Assembly: GCA_004366385.1 (NCBI GenBank)
Contig: SIRU01000063.1
Span: 1-58,825 of the forward strand
Direction of reading: 5' to 3'
From: Actinomycetota bacterium
Lineage (GTDB): Bacteria > Actinomycetota > Thermoleophilia > Gaiellales > Gaiellaceae
DNA: 58,825 nucleotides
In this document: positions 1 to 6,920 of the stretch, one piece after another
Numbering within the stretch: position 1 is the first letter of the stretch
How the letters are laid out: each line of letters starts with the position of its first letter
Position numbers and translations under genes: made by a program
Notes under the pieces: model-generated
Database searches by the model: none
Told to the model about the DNA's origin: nothing
Seen by the model: only the letters and a program-made list of their open reading frames with translations

Positions 1-4
1 CGGC

Positions 5-619
5 ATGACGACGACGTTCGTGGAGATCCGACCCCGTGAGCTGAAGCCCGCGCTGCGCGAGCTCGACGGCATCTCGGCCGTCACCATCGACGCGCACTAC
101 CGGCTCTACCAGGGCTACGTCGCGAAACGGCACGAGATCCTCTCGAAGCTCGGCGACGTCGACCTCGACAGCGCGAACCAGGTCTACTCGGACGTCCGCG
201 CGCTCAAGCTCGACCTCACCTTCGCCATCGGCGGGATCAAGAACCACGAGCTCTACTTCGGGCACCTCGGCGGCGAGGGCGGCGACCCGGACGGCGCCGC
301 AGGTGCGCTCGTCGAGCGCGACTTCGGCTCGGCGGACGCCTGGCGCGCCGACCTGAAGGCGACCGGGATGGCCGGCCGCGGCTGGGCGTGGACGGCGTAC
401 GACTGGGACGAGGGACGCCTCTTCAACTACATCGGCGACGCCCAGAACACGTTCCCGGTGTGGAACGCGACGCCGATCGTCGCGCTCGACGTCTACGAGC
501 ACGCCTACTTCCTCGACTACCAGACCGACCGCGCCGCCTACATCGAGGCCTTCCTCCGGAACCTCGACTGGAGTGTCGTGAACGGCTGGATCGCGAACTA
601 CCGGATTCCGACCGGGTAG
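5..619 (+). CDS. sodA: Superoxide dismutase, Fe/Mn family
   Basis: A 204-residue cytosolic enzyme that should dismutate superoxide to hydrogen peroxide and oxygen. The four metal ligands of the family are visible: His31 in TIDAHYRLYQGYV, His81 in KNHELYF, and Asp162 and His166 in DVYEHAYFLDYQ. Gly77 and an outer-sphere Gln147 resemble the arrangement in manganese enzymes rather than iron enzymes, but metal use cannot be settled from sequence and a cambialistic enzyme is possible. The loop between Gln147 and Asp162 is shorter than in E. coli SodA (15 against 21 positions), and the usual tryptophan of DVWEH is tyrosine. The start is the ATG four bases into the window, so any ribosome-binding site lies outside. 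It is not obviously co-transcribed with plsY, which begins 173 bases downstream with its own ribosome-binding site. Confidence 0.95.
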   Translation: MTTTFVEIRPRELKPALRELDGISAVTIDAHYRLYQGYVAKRHEILSKLGDVDLDSANQVYSDVRALKLDLTFAIGGIKNHELYFGHLGGEGGDPDGAAGALVERDFGSADAWRADLKATGMAGRGWAWTAYDWDEGRLFNYIGDAQNTFPVWNATPIVALDVYEHAYFLDYQTDRAAYIEAFLRNLDWSVVNGWIANYRIPTG

Positions 620-792
620 CCCTGGGCCCTGGCCGGCGCGGCTCCAGCGGGACGAAGCCCCCGGCTCCGCCTCGCCTGACGCCGCTCGCGGCACGCGGCT
701 CTCCGGGCCCGTACTGTCCGTACCGTGCCCTCCGGCCGCGCACCGCGAGCGACGCCCCAGGACTCCAGGGCTGGGCGCTTGGAGGCGGCGTG

Positions 793-1395
793 ATGCCCGA
801 GGCGCTCGCCGTCCTCGGCGGGTACCTCCTCGGCGCGCTGCCGTTCGGCTACTGGCTGCCGCGCCTCGTCCACGGCGAGGACATCCGCACGCGCGGGAGC
901 GGGAACGTGGGCGCGTCCAACGTCTTCCGCGTGTATGGGCGGCGGCTCGGCGTGACGGTCGCATTCCTCGACCTCGCGAAGGGCTTCGCGGCCGCTTCGC
1001 TCGGGCTGTGGGCCGGCGGCGAGCTCTGGGGCGTGCTCGCGGCCGCCGCGGCGATGATCGGCCACGCGCGGCCGGTCTTCCTCCGCTTCGAGAAGGGCGG
1101 GAAGATGGTCGCGACCGCCGGCGGCGCCTTCTTCGCGCTCGCGCCGCTCGCCGCGATCTGCTGCCTCGGCGTCTGGCTCTTGACCTTCCTCGTGACCCGC
1201 TACGCGTCGGTCGCGTCGCTCGTGACGGCGTTCGCGCTCGTCGGCTTCGTGCTCCTCTTCGGCGCCGGGTGGCCGGTCGTCGCGTTCGCGGCGATCGGGA
1301 CGGTCGCGATCGTGCTCCTCCACCGCCACAACCTCGCCCGCCTGGTGCGGGGCACCGAGCACCGTTTCGAGCTCCGGCGCCCGCGGGGCGCGTAG
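793..1395 (+). CDS. plsY: Acyl-phosphate:glycerol-3-phosphate acyltransferase PlsY
   Basis: A 200-residue integral membrane acyltransferase of phospholipid synthesis. It moves the acyl group of acyl-phosphate to the sn-1 position of glycerol-3-phosphate. The three conserved PlsY motifs are present: GSGNVGASN near residue 35, GHARPVFLRFEKGGK near 95-110, and HRHNLARLVRGTEHRF at the C-terminus. Hydrophobic segments between them fit the usual five-helix topology, and the length is normal. I chose ATG 793 because GGAGG at 781-785 sits seven bases upstream; a GTG immediately before it (790) is the only near alternative. The gene ends 29 bases before the NfeD-like gene. A degenerate second copy of its last 100 bases lies at 3711-3824. 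Confidence 0.95.
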   Translation: MPEALAVLGGYLLGALPFGYWLPRLVHGEDIRTRGSGNVGASNVFRVYGRRLGVTVAFLDLAKGFAAASLGLWAGGELWGVLAAAAAMIGHARPVFLRFEKGGKMVATAGGAFFALAPLAAICCLGVWLLTFLVTRYASVASLVTAFALVGFVLLFGAGWPVVAFAAIGTVAIVLLHRHNLARLVRGTEHRFELRRPRGA

Positions 1396-1408
1396 GCCTG
1401 TTTCGTCA

Positions 1409-1414
1409 TACGAT
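1409..1414 (+). promoter_or_regulatory. -10 element of the nfeD-slipin operon
   Basis: TACGAT lies 10 bases before the GTG start of the NfeD-like gene, which has no Shine-Dalgarno sequence. This is the TANNNT arrangement expected for a nearly leaderless transcript. No convincing -35 is visible. Confidence 0.4.
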
Positions 1415-1424
1415 CCGGCTGAGC

Positions 1425-2843
1425 GTGACTCCGCGCCGCCTGCCGTCGCTGCACCTTCCGCGCATCGCCACCCTGTCGGCGGTCGCGCTGCTCGCGGCGG
1501 TCTGGGCGCTCGCCGTGGTGCAGGAGGCCGGGTCGCAGGAGTCGACCGGGCCCGTGGTCGTGATCGAGCTCGACGCGGCCATCGACAAGGTGTCCGCACG
1601 CTTCCTCGAGCGGGCGCTCGGCGAGGCGGAGGACGAGGGCGCGTCCGTGGCCGTCGTGCGGATCGACACGCCGGGCGGCCTCCTCGACGCGACCCGCGAC
1701 ATGGTCGGGGACGTCTTCGCCTCCCGCGTTCCGGTCGTCTCCTACGTCGCGCCGGAGGGCGCGCAGGCCGCGTCCGCCGGGACGTTCGTCGCGACCGCGG
1801 CCGCACTCGTGGCGATGGCGCCCGCGACGAACATCGGCGCGGCGTCCGTCGTCGGCGCGGGCGGGGAGGACCTGCCGGAGACGCTCTCGCGCAAGGCCAC
1901 CGAGGACGCGGCCGCCCTCATCCGCGCGATCGCCGACCGCCGCGACCGCCCCGTCGCCCCGCTCGAGGCGACGGTGCGAGAGGCGAAGTCGTACTCGGCC
2001 TCCGAGGCGGTGGAGGCGGGGATCGCGGACCTCGTCGCCGCCGACCTCGACGCGCTCGTGGCCGCGCTCGACGGCCGCACCCTCGCCGCGGCGGGCGGCG
2101 ACGTAACCGTTCGCACCGAGGGAGCCGAGGTCCGCACGACCGAGATGAGCCTGCTCGAGCGCATCCTGTCCTTCCTCGCGGACCCGAACATCGCCTTCCT
2201 GCTCATCTCGCTCGGCGCGCTCGCGCTCGCGGTCGAGATCTGGAGCCCTGGCCTCTGGGTGCCTGGCGCGATCGGCGTCGTCTCGCTCATCCTCGGCTTC
2301 GCGGGCATCGGCTTCCTGCCGTTCACGTGGGCCGCGATCGCGCTGCTCGGGCTCGCCGTCCTGTTCTTCGTGCTGGAGGCGCTGAACCCGGGCATCGGGC
2401 TCTTCGCGGCCTTCGGCACCGTGTCGCTCGTCCTCGGCGGCCTGTTCATGCTCGGAGGGTCGGAGCTGCCGGGCCAGAGCCTGGAGGTCAGCCCGTGGCT
2501 GGTCGCCGCCGTCGGCATCCTCACCGCCCTGCTGACCGGGCTGTTCGTCCGCGAGATGCGGAAGTCCCACCGTCCGGTGTACGTGAGCCCGTACGCGAAG
2601 GAGCGGCTCGTGGGCGAGGTGGCCGAGGTGACGGCGCGCCTCGAGCCGCGCGGCGAGGCCCGTCTGGCCGGCGAGACCTGGCGGGCCGAGCTCGGGACCG
2701 GCGGCACGGCCGAGGTCGGCGAGCGCGTGCGCGTCACCGAGCTCTCGCAGCTCGGGCTCGTCGTCGAGCCGCTCGAGGGCGCCGGGGGCGCGGCGAGCGC
2801 AGCGGAAGTCGAATCGGTCGAGAGACCCGAACCGGGGAGGTAG
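1425..2843 (+). CDS. NfeD-like membrane serine protease (ClpP class)
   Basis: A 472-residue membrane protease of the NfeD family, the long form with an N-terminal ClpP-like protease domain. The N-terminus carries a hydrophobic signal or anchor (about residues 12-32). The protease domain (about 40-230) contains the nucleophile serine in AASAGTF, and the probable partner lysine is in SRKATED, the Ser-Lys dyad known from the archaeal homologue PH1510. Several transmembrane helices follow (about 250-385), then a C-terminal OB-fold NfeD domain (about 390-455). It is followed at once by a slipin gene. NfeD-slipin pairs are a conserved operon, and the protease is known to cut the C-terminus of its partner in archaea. 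GTG 1425 is the only start codon after the plsY stop that keeps the signal sequence. Confidence 0.88.
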   Translation: MTPRRLPSLHLPRIATLSAVALLAAVWALAVVQEAGSQESTGPVVVIELDAAIDKVSARFLERALGEAEDEGASVAVVRIDTPGGLLDATRDMVGDVFASRVPVVSYVAPEGAQAASAGTFVATAAALVAMAPATNIGAASVVGAGGEDLPETLSRKATEDAAALIRAIADRRDRPVAPLEATVREAKSYSASEAVEAGIADLVAADLDALVAALDGRTLAAAGGDVTVRTEGAEVRTTEMSLLERILSFLADPNIAFLLISLGALALAVEIWSPGLWVPGAIGVVSLILGFAGIGFLPFTWAAIALLGLAVLFFVLEALNPGIGLFAAFGTVSLVLGGLFMLGGSELPGQSLEVSPWLVAAVGILTALLTGLFVREMRKSHRPVYVSPYAKERLVGEVAEVTARLEPRGEARLAGETWRAELGTGGTAEVGERVRVTELSQLGLVVEPLEGAGGAASAAEVESVERPEPGR

Positions 2844-2845
2844 CG

Positions 2846-3664
2846 ATGGGCATCATCCTCAACTTCGTCAAGGACTACGAGCGAATCGCGCGCTTCCGCT
2901 TCGGCACGTTCGAGGGGATGAAGGGCCCGGGGATCGTGATCGCGCTGCCCGTGATCCACGCGAAGGTCTGGGTCGACACGCGGACGGAGGTCCTCGACAT
3001 CCCGCGGCAGACGAACATCACGAAGGACAACGCGCCGATCGACATCGACTTCCTCGTGTACATGCGCGTCGACGTGAACGAGGCGGAGAAGGCCGTGCTC
3101 GAGGTGGAGGACTATCACTCGGCCGTCGTCGGGCTCGCGACGACGACGCTGCGCGCGGTCATCGGCGACATCCCGCTCGACGACGTCCTCTCGCAGCGCG
3201 ACCGGATCAACGAGCTCATCCGCAGCCGGCTCGACCAGGAGACCGCCCGCTGGGGGATCAAGGTCACGAACGTGGAGATCCGCGAGCTGACTCCGCCGCG
3301 CGAGATCCAGGAGGCGATGAGCCGGCAGATGTCCGCGGAGCGCGTGCGCCGCGCGGTCGTGCTGGAGGCCGAGGGGACGCGGCAGTCGAACGTCACCGTG
3401 GCCGAGGGCGAGAAGCAGGCGGCGATCCTCCGCGCCGAGGGCGACAAGCAGGCGGCGATCCTGCGCGCGGAGGGCTTCAGCGAGGCGCTCACGCGGATCT
3501 TCTCCGCCGCGAAGGAGGTCGACGAGAAGACGATGACGCTCCAGTACCTCGAGGCGCTGAAGGCGCTGGGCGAGAGCCCGTCCTCCAAGTTCGTGTTCCC
3601 GCTCGAGTTCACGCGGCTGCTCGAGGGGATCTCGGCGAAGGCCTCCGGGGACGGCTCCGGGTAG
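2846..3664 (+). CDS. Slipin / stomatin-like SPFH-domain protein
   Basis: A 272-residue SPFH (Band 7) protein, the membrane-scaffold partner of the NfeD protease encoded just upstream; the two coding regions are two bases apart. The core runs from about residue 12 to 185 and has the slipin signatures KGPGIVIALPVI, DIPRQTNITKDN and RELTPPREIQEAMSRQMSAE. A long charged helix follows, with repeats of EGEKQAAILRAEGDKQAAIL, the coiled-coil region that drives oligomerisation. The start ATG 2846 is preceded by GGGGAGG with a five-base spacer. Oddly, the N-terminus is only about eight hydrophobic residues long, whereas most slipins begin with a full transmembrane helix. Membrane attachment may depend on the short hydrophobic loop or on NfeD. 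Confidence 0.92.
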   Translation: MGIILNFVKDYERIARFRFGTFEGMKGPGIVIALPVIHAKVWVDTRTEVLDIPRQTNITKDNAPIDIDFLVYMRVDVNEAEKAVLEVEDYHSAVVGLATTTLRAVIGDIPLDDVLSQRDRINELIRSRLDQETARWGIKVTNVEIRELTPPREIQEAMSRQMSAERVRRAVVLEAEGTRQSNVTVAEGEKQAAILRAEGDKQAAILRAEGFSEALTRIFSAAKEVDEKTMTLQYLEALKALGESPSSKFVFPLEFTRLLEGISAKASGDGSG

Positions 3665-3668
3665 GCCG

Positions 3669-4049
3669 CTACCCGGACCCGGGAGCTCGCGGCCGCGGCG
3701 GCTCGGCACGGCGATCGGGACGGTCGCGATCGCCTTCCTGCACCGACACAACCTCGCCGTTCTGGTGCGAGGCACCGAGCACCGCTTCGAGCTCCGCCGC
3801 CCGCGCCGAGCTCGACCGCGCTAGACCGATGAGCACGATGGCGACGAAGACGCCCAAGAGGACGACGGCGATCACGATCGCGGCGGCGCCCGCGGCGTCC
3901 GCATCGATCTCGCTGCCGGCGATCTGGACGTGGGTGTCTCCGCGCTGTCCGGCATCACCCTCGTACGCGACGGCGAACAGCCCGTAGAGCAAGAGGACGA
4001 GGGCGCCGACGAGCGACCCGGCCGCGAGAACCACCCTGGCTGCAAGCAT
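3669..4049 (-). CDS. Small two-helix membrane protein of unknown function
   Basis: A 126-residue protein with two strong hydrophobic segments, about residues 3-30 (ending LLLYGLFAVAYEG) and about 52-72 (AAIVIAVVLLGVFVAIVLIG), joined by an acidic loop. No family is recognised. I chose ATG 4049 because TAGGCT at 4057-4062 on the minus strand lies seven bases before it, fitting a leaderless promoter; an in-frame ATG at 4115 is the longer alternative. From about residue 76 the reading frame runs antisense through a degenerate plsY fragment on the plus strand, so the tail after the second helix is probably not ancestral to this gene. That the gene is expressed is an inference from the helices and the promoter. 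Confidence 0.5.
   Translation of the reverse strand: MLAARVVLAAGSLVGALVLLLYGLFAVAYEGDAGQRGDTHVQIAGSEIDADAAGAAAIVIAVVLLGVFVAIVLIGLARSSSARAAELEAVLGASHQNGEVVSVQEGDRDRPDRRAEPPRPRAPGSG
3711..3824 (+). pseudogene. Relic of a second plsY (3' end only)
   Basis: These bases match 1291-1390, the last third of plsY's final third, with 14 differences in the first 100 positions (about 86% identity). Translated in the matching frame they give AIGTVAIAFLHRHNLAV, then LVRGTEHRFELRRPR, then a TAG stop at 3822-3824. Most differences are synonymous or conservative, so the copy seems to have been a working paralogue before its 5' part was lost. Upstream of 3711 similarity stops abruptly. No start codon or ribosome-binding site is available. 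Confidence 0.75.
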
Positions 4050-4056
4050 CACGGCG

Positions 4057-4062
4057 AGCCTA
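4057..4062 (-). promoter_or_regulatory. -10 element of the small membrane protein gene
   Basis: Minus-strand TAGGCT, seven bases before ATG 4049, with no Shine-Dalgarno sequence between. It fits the leaderless pattern seen at several other genes here and is the reason for the start I chose. Confidence 0.35.
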
Positions 4063-4157
4063 GCCCAGTCAGGGATCGACCTGGTTCGGCTCAGGGTTTC
4101 CGCGGACGCCTTCATGCTCGTGGCGCGCGACCATCGAGGGCGAAGGAGGTGGTCGGC

Positions 4158-4586
4158 ATGTCGACCGAGACCACGTTCGCCGATCTCGCGGGCGAGCGGT
4201 ACCTCTCGATCACGACCTTCCGAAAGGACGGCTCCGAGGCCTCGACCCCGGTCTGGGTCGTGTCCGACGACCCGCACCGGCTGCTCGTGGCGACCGGCGC
4301 CCACACGTGGAAGGTGCGCCGCATCGAGCGCAACCCGCACGTGCGCGTCGCCGGGTGCAACGCCCGTGGGAAAGTGCACGGGGACGTCGTCGACGGCAAG
4401 GCGCGGCTCGTGGACGAGGAGGAGCTGGTCCGCCGGCTCCAATACGAGAAGTACGGCTTCCAGAAGCGGCTGCTCGAAGCGTCGTACCGGCTCTACTTGC
4501 GGCTGACGAAGAAGCCGCGCGCGCCCGAGGCGTTCATCGAGATCACGCCCCGCGAGGAGCTCGTCGAGCTCCACCGCGCCGCGTAG
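4158..4586 (+). CDS. PPOX-class F420-dependent oxidoreductase family protein
   Basis: A 142-residue split-barrel flavin/deazaflavin-binding protein of the pyridoxamine-phosphate-oxidase-like superfamily. The N-terminal strands show the family pattern: RYLSITTFRKDGSEASTPVW, then WVVSDDPHRLLVATGAHTWK, then the basic RIERNPHVRVAG that in F420-binding members contacts the cofactor. The C-terminal EAFIEITPREELVELH is also typical. The exact substrate is unknown; actinobacterial relatives reduce biliverdin, menaquinone or other substrates with F420H2. Start ATG 4158 is supported by AAGGAGGTGG at 4144-4153. The gene is convergent with folE2, and the two stop codons lie three bases apart in a 6-bp inverted repeat (4581-4595). 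Confidence 0.85.
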   Translation: MSTETTFADLAGERYLSITTFRKDGSEASTPVWVVSDDPHRLLVATGAHTWKVRRIERNPHVRVAGCNARGKVHGDVVDGKARLVDEEELVRRLQYEKYGFQKRLLEASYRLYLRLTKKPRAPEAFIEITPREELVELHRAA

Positions 4587-4589
4587 GCG

Positions 4590-5558
4590 CTACGCCGCGA
4601 GCCAGTCCGCGAGCGTCGTCTGGCGCGGGCTGGCCGTGCCGGTCTCCAGCTCGCCCCGAAGCTCGCCGACGGTGCCGAAGCGCTCGGCGACGACGTCGTG
4701 CGTGTGGATGGTCTCGAAGTTGACCTGCTTCGAGAGCAGGAAGTCGTCGTCGTCCAGCTGGGGGAGGGCTTCGAGCGCGTCGCGGAGCGCGTGGCGCACC
4801 GAGTCCTCGACGAACCGCGGCTGCAGGTGCGCGTGCTCGACTACGTACAACTCGTCGGGTCGCTTCAGCAGGTCGTAGATCGGCGCGCTCATCGAGCGCT
4901 CGGCCACGTCGACGAGGACCTCCGCGTCGAGGTCGTGCTCGGTGCCGACGAAGAGCGTCTGCCGGCCGCGCTGGTTGTGGGTCGCGAGCGGGACGAGCTC
5001 GAGGATCCTGTCGACGTCCGCGCCGTCGAACCCGGCCTCGAGCAGCCGCTCGCTCGCTCGTCCCCGGACGAGGCCCTGCGCGCACGGGCAGGCGTTGATC
5101 CCGTTCACCTCGACCCCGACCGCGCGGCGCGTGCCGGCCTCGGACGCGGCCGCGATCCCGCAGAGCGTCACCATCTCCTGCGTTCTGAGGCCGGTCACGG
5201 GCGTGCGGCGGTGGACGGGCCACTGCGCGCGGATCCAGACCTCGGCGCGGAGCGCGCCCTGGCGCTCGACGACGCGGCTCGCGATCTGCTCGGAGAGGGC
5301 CTCCACGAGCATCCCCTCCCGCTCGACGACGAGCTCGATCGCCTCCTCGAAGAGCTCCGGGAAGCGCGACATGTGCACGCCCTTCTGGTCGGCTGCGAGG
5401 TCGACCGTGCAGTCGATGACCGCCGCCATGACGGTCTCGGCGTCGCCGCGGCGGATGCGCACGGCCTTCTGCACGCCCGTGACGCCCGCCCGCGAGAGGG
5501 CGAGCGCGATCTCGGGTACCGAGGCCTGCAGGTCCTCGTCGAGCCGGACGTCGGTCAC
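4590..5558 (-). CDS. folE2: GTP cyclohydrolase of the FolE2/MptA family
   Basis: A 322-residue enzyme of the type IB GTP cyclohydrolase family (COG1469). It converts GTP to a dihydroneopterin derivative for folate or a related pterin. Family hallmarks are visible: DQKGVHMSRFPE at about residues 57-68 and NACPCAQG at 155-162, where the cysteine is essential in characterised members. The conserved ATHNQRGRQTLFV follows near 210. The length fits MptA and bacterial FolE2 proteins; which of the two products is made cannot be told from sequence. GTG 5558 is the likely start: minus-strand TACGGT at 5565-5570 lies six bases upstream, a leaderless arrangement, and no Shine-Dalgarno is visible. It diverges from a small membrane protein gene. 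Confidence 0.88.
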   Translation of the reverse strand: MTDVRLDEDLQASVPEIALALSRAGVTGVQKAVRIRRGDAETVMAAVIDCTVDLAADQKGVHMSRFPELFEEAIELVVEREGMLVEALSEQIASRVVERQGALRAEVWIRAQWPVHRRTPVTGLRTQEMVTLCGIAAASEAGTRRAVGVEVNGINACPCAQGLVRGRASERLLEAGFDGADVDRILELVPLATHNQRGRQTLFVGTEHDLDAEVLVDVAERSMSAPIYDLLKRPDELYVVEHAHLQPRFVEDSVRHALRDALEALPQLDDDDFLLSKQVNFETIHTHDVVAERFGTVGELRGELETGTASPRQTTLADWLAA

Positions 5559-5564
5559 GCGGCC

Positions 5565-5570
5565 ACCGTA
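5565..5570 (-). promoter_or_regulatory. -10 element of folE2
   Basis: Minus-strand TACGGT, six bases before the GTG start at 5558. The spacing implies transcription starting at or next to the start codon. The same hexamer precedes the asparaginase gene. Confidence 0.4.
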
Positions 5571-5641
5571 CCAACGGGCACGACCAGACGGACGCGCGGG
5601 CGGCCTTGCACGTCGCAGCCGCCTCGTATCAGTGTTCGAGC

Positions 5642-6073
5642 GTGGGCCCGCTACTCGAGACCTCGCTCGCCGCATTGCCGCAGGTGTGGCCGTTCCCGCT
5701 CGTCGTCACCGACCTGGCGTTCGCGGCCGCGCTCCTCCTCGCCGCGGTGTACGCGTTGACGGGCGAGCTCGCGCGTTTCGCGATCGCGTTCGCGGCGCTG
5801 CCGCTCGTCGCCGCGCTGCTCCTCGTCGGGTACGTCCTCTCGGAGGACAGCTACCGCGGCGGCGGCATCAGCCGCTGGGACGCGTACGCCAAGCCGGGAG
5901 GCGGGCTCGTCGTCATGTTCTGGGGGTCGCTGGCCGTGCTGACTCTCGGCGGCCTCGTGCTCGCCTGGTCGTCGCGCCGGGAGCGCAGGCTCTTCGCGCT
6001 CACCTCGATCGTGCTCGCCGGCGCGCTGGCCCTGCTCGTGATCCCGACGACGATCGGCTTCTCGCTGAACTGA
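5642..6073 (+). CDS. Small polytopic membrane protein of unknown function
   Basis: A 143-residue protein with four hydrophobic segments, approximately residues 15-35, 42-65, 85-108 and 118-138. A soluble loop after the second contains SEDSYRGGGISRWDAY. I do not recognise a family. GTG 5642 is one possible start; a TTG at 5606 in the same frame would add 12 residues. No clear ribosome-binding site precedes either. It diverges from folE2 and converges with mutM, whose stop codon is four bases away. Function is unknown. Confidence 0.6.
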   Translation: MGPLLETSLAALPQVWPFPLVVTDLAFAAALLLAAVYALTGELARFAIAFAALPLVAALLLVGYVLSEDSYRGGGISRWDAYAKPGGGLVVMFWGSLAVLTLGGLVLAWSSRRERRLFALTSIVLAGALALLVIPTTIGFSLN

Positions 6074-6077
6074 GTCG

Positions 6078-6905
6078 CTACCGCAGGAGCCGAGACAGCC
6101 GCCGGTCCTTCAGGAGCCGCCCGCCGGTCTGGCAGGCGGGGCAGTAGTAGATCGTGTGCTCCTCGAAGTCGACGCGCGCGATCGGCGTGCCGCACTGCGG
6201 GCACGGCTCGGCGAGGCGGTCGTGGATCGCGTACACGTCCTTGTCGCCCTTCCCCTGCTCCCGGAGCGCGAGCGCGTGCGAGAGGTTCTCGCGGATCGTC
6301 GTCGCGAGTCGCTCGACCTCCTCCTCGGAGAGCTCGGTCGACGCCTTGAACGGCGACAGCCGTGCGCGGAGGAGGATCTCGTTCGCGTGCGCCCGGCCGA
6401 TGCCGGCGAGCGCTCGCTGGTCGCGGAGCAGCGGGTGGAGCTGGCGGCGCTCGCGTCTCAGGATCGCGCCGAGCGCGGCCGCGTCGACGTCGAGCGCGTC
6501 CGGGCCGAGGTGCGCGAGATCGCCGTCCAGCTGCGACGGTGTCACGAGCCAGACGCCCGCGCGCTTCTTCTTCCCGGCCTCGGTGAGCACGAGCTCGGCG
6601 CCGTCCTCGAAGCGCAGCCGGAACATCGGCGTCTTCGGCCCCTTCGCGCCCGGCGCGAGGTAGCGGAGCCGGCCCGCGCTCATCAGGTGCACGCGGAGCA
6701 CGAGGTCACCCTCCTCGGTGGGGAAGAGCAGGTTCTTCCCGCGCCGCTTCGTTCCCGCGAGGCGCCGTCCTTCGAGCGCCGAGAGCGGCGGGTCGATCGT
6801 CTTCAGCGTCGCGACGTGCGCCGGCCCGGCGCGCTCGATCGGCCGCACGGACACGAGCGGGTCGAGCTCCCGCACCCAGGCCTCGACCTCGGGCAGCTCG
6901 GGCAT
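6078..6905 (-). CDS. mutM: Formamidopyrimidine-DNA glycosylase family protein
   Basis: A 275-residue bifunctional DNA glycosylase/AP lyase of the Fpg/Nei family, which removes oxidised bases in base-excision repair. The N-terminal MPELPEVE contains the catalytic proline after the initiator methionine and the catalytic glutamate. The lysine of the beta-hairpin is in GTKRRGKNLLF at about residue 57. A helix-two-turn-helix contains GIGRAHANEILLRARLSP. The C-terminal zinc finger has its four cysteines in CPQCG and CPACQ. Length is typical. Whether it prefers 8-oxoguanine (MutM) or pyrimidines (Nei) is less sure, because actinobacteria have several Fpg/Nei paralogues. It lies 15 bases after the MFS gene and may be co-transcribed with arsR and the transporter. 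Confidence 0.88.
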   Translation of the reverse strand: MPELPEVEAWVRELDPLVSVRPIERAGPAHVATLKTIDPPLSALEGRRLAGTKRRGKNLLFPTEEGDLVLRVHLMSAGRLRYLAPGAKGPKTPMFRLRFEDGAELVLTEAGKKKRAGVWLVTPSQLDGDLAHLGPDALDVDAAALGAILRRERRQLHPLLRDQRALAGIGRAHANEILLRARLSPFKASTELSEEEVERLATTIRENLSHALALREQGKGDKDVYAIHDRLAEPCPQCGTPIARVDFEEHTIYYCPACQTGGRLLKDRRLSRLLR

Positions 6906-6920
6906 GCCACGAGTTGTAGC

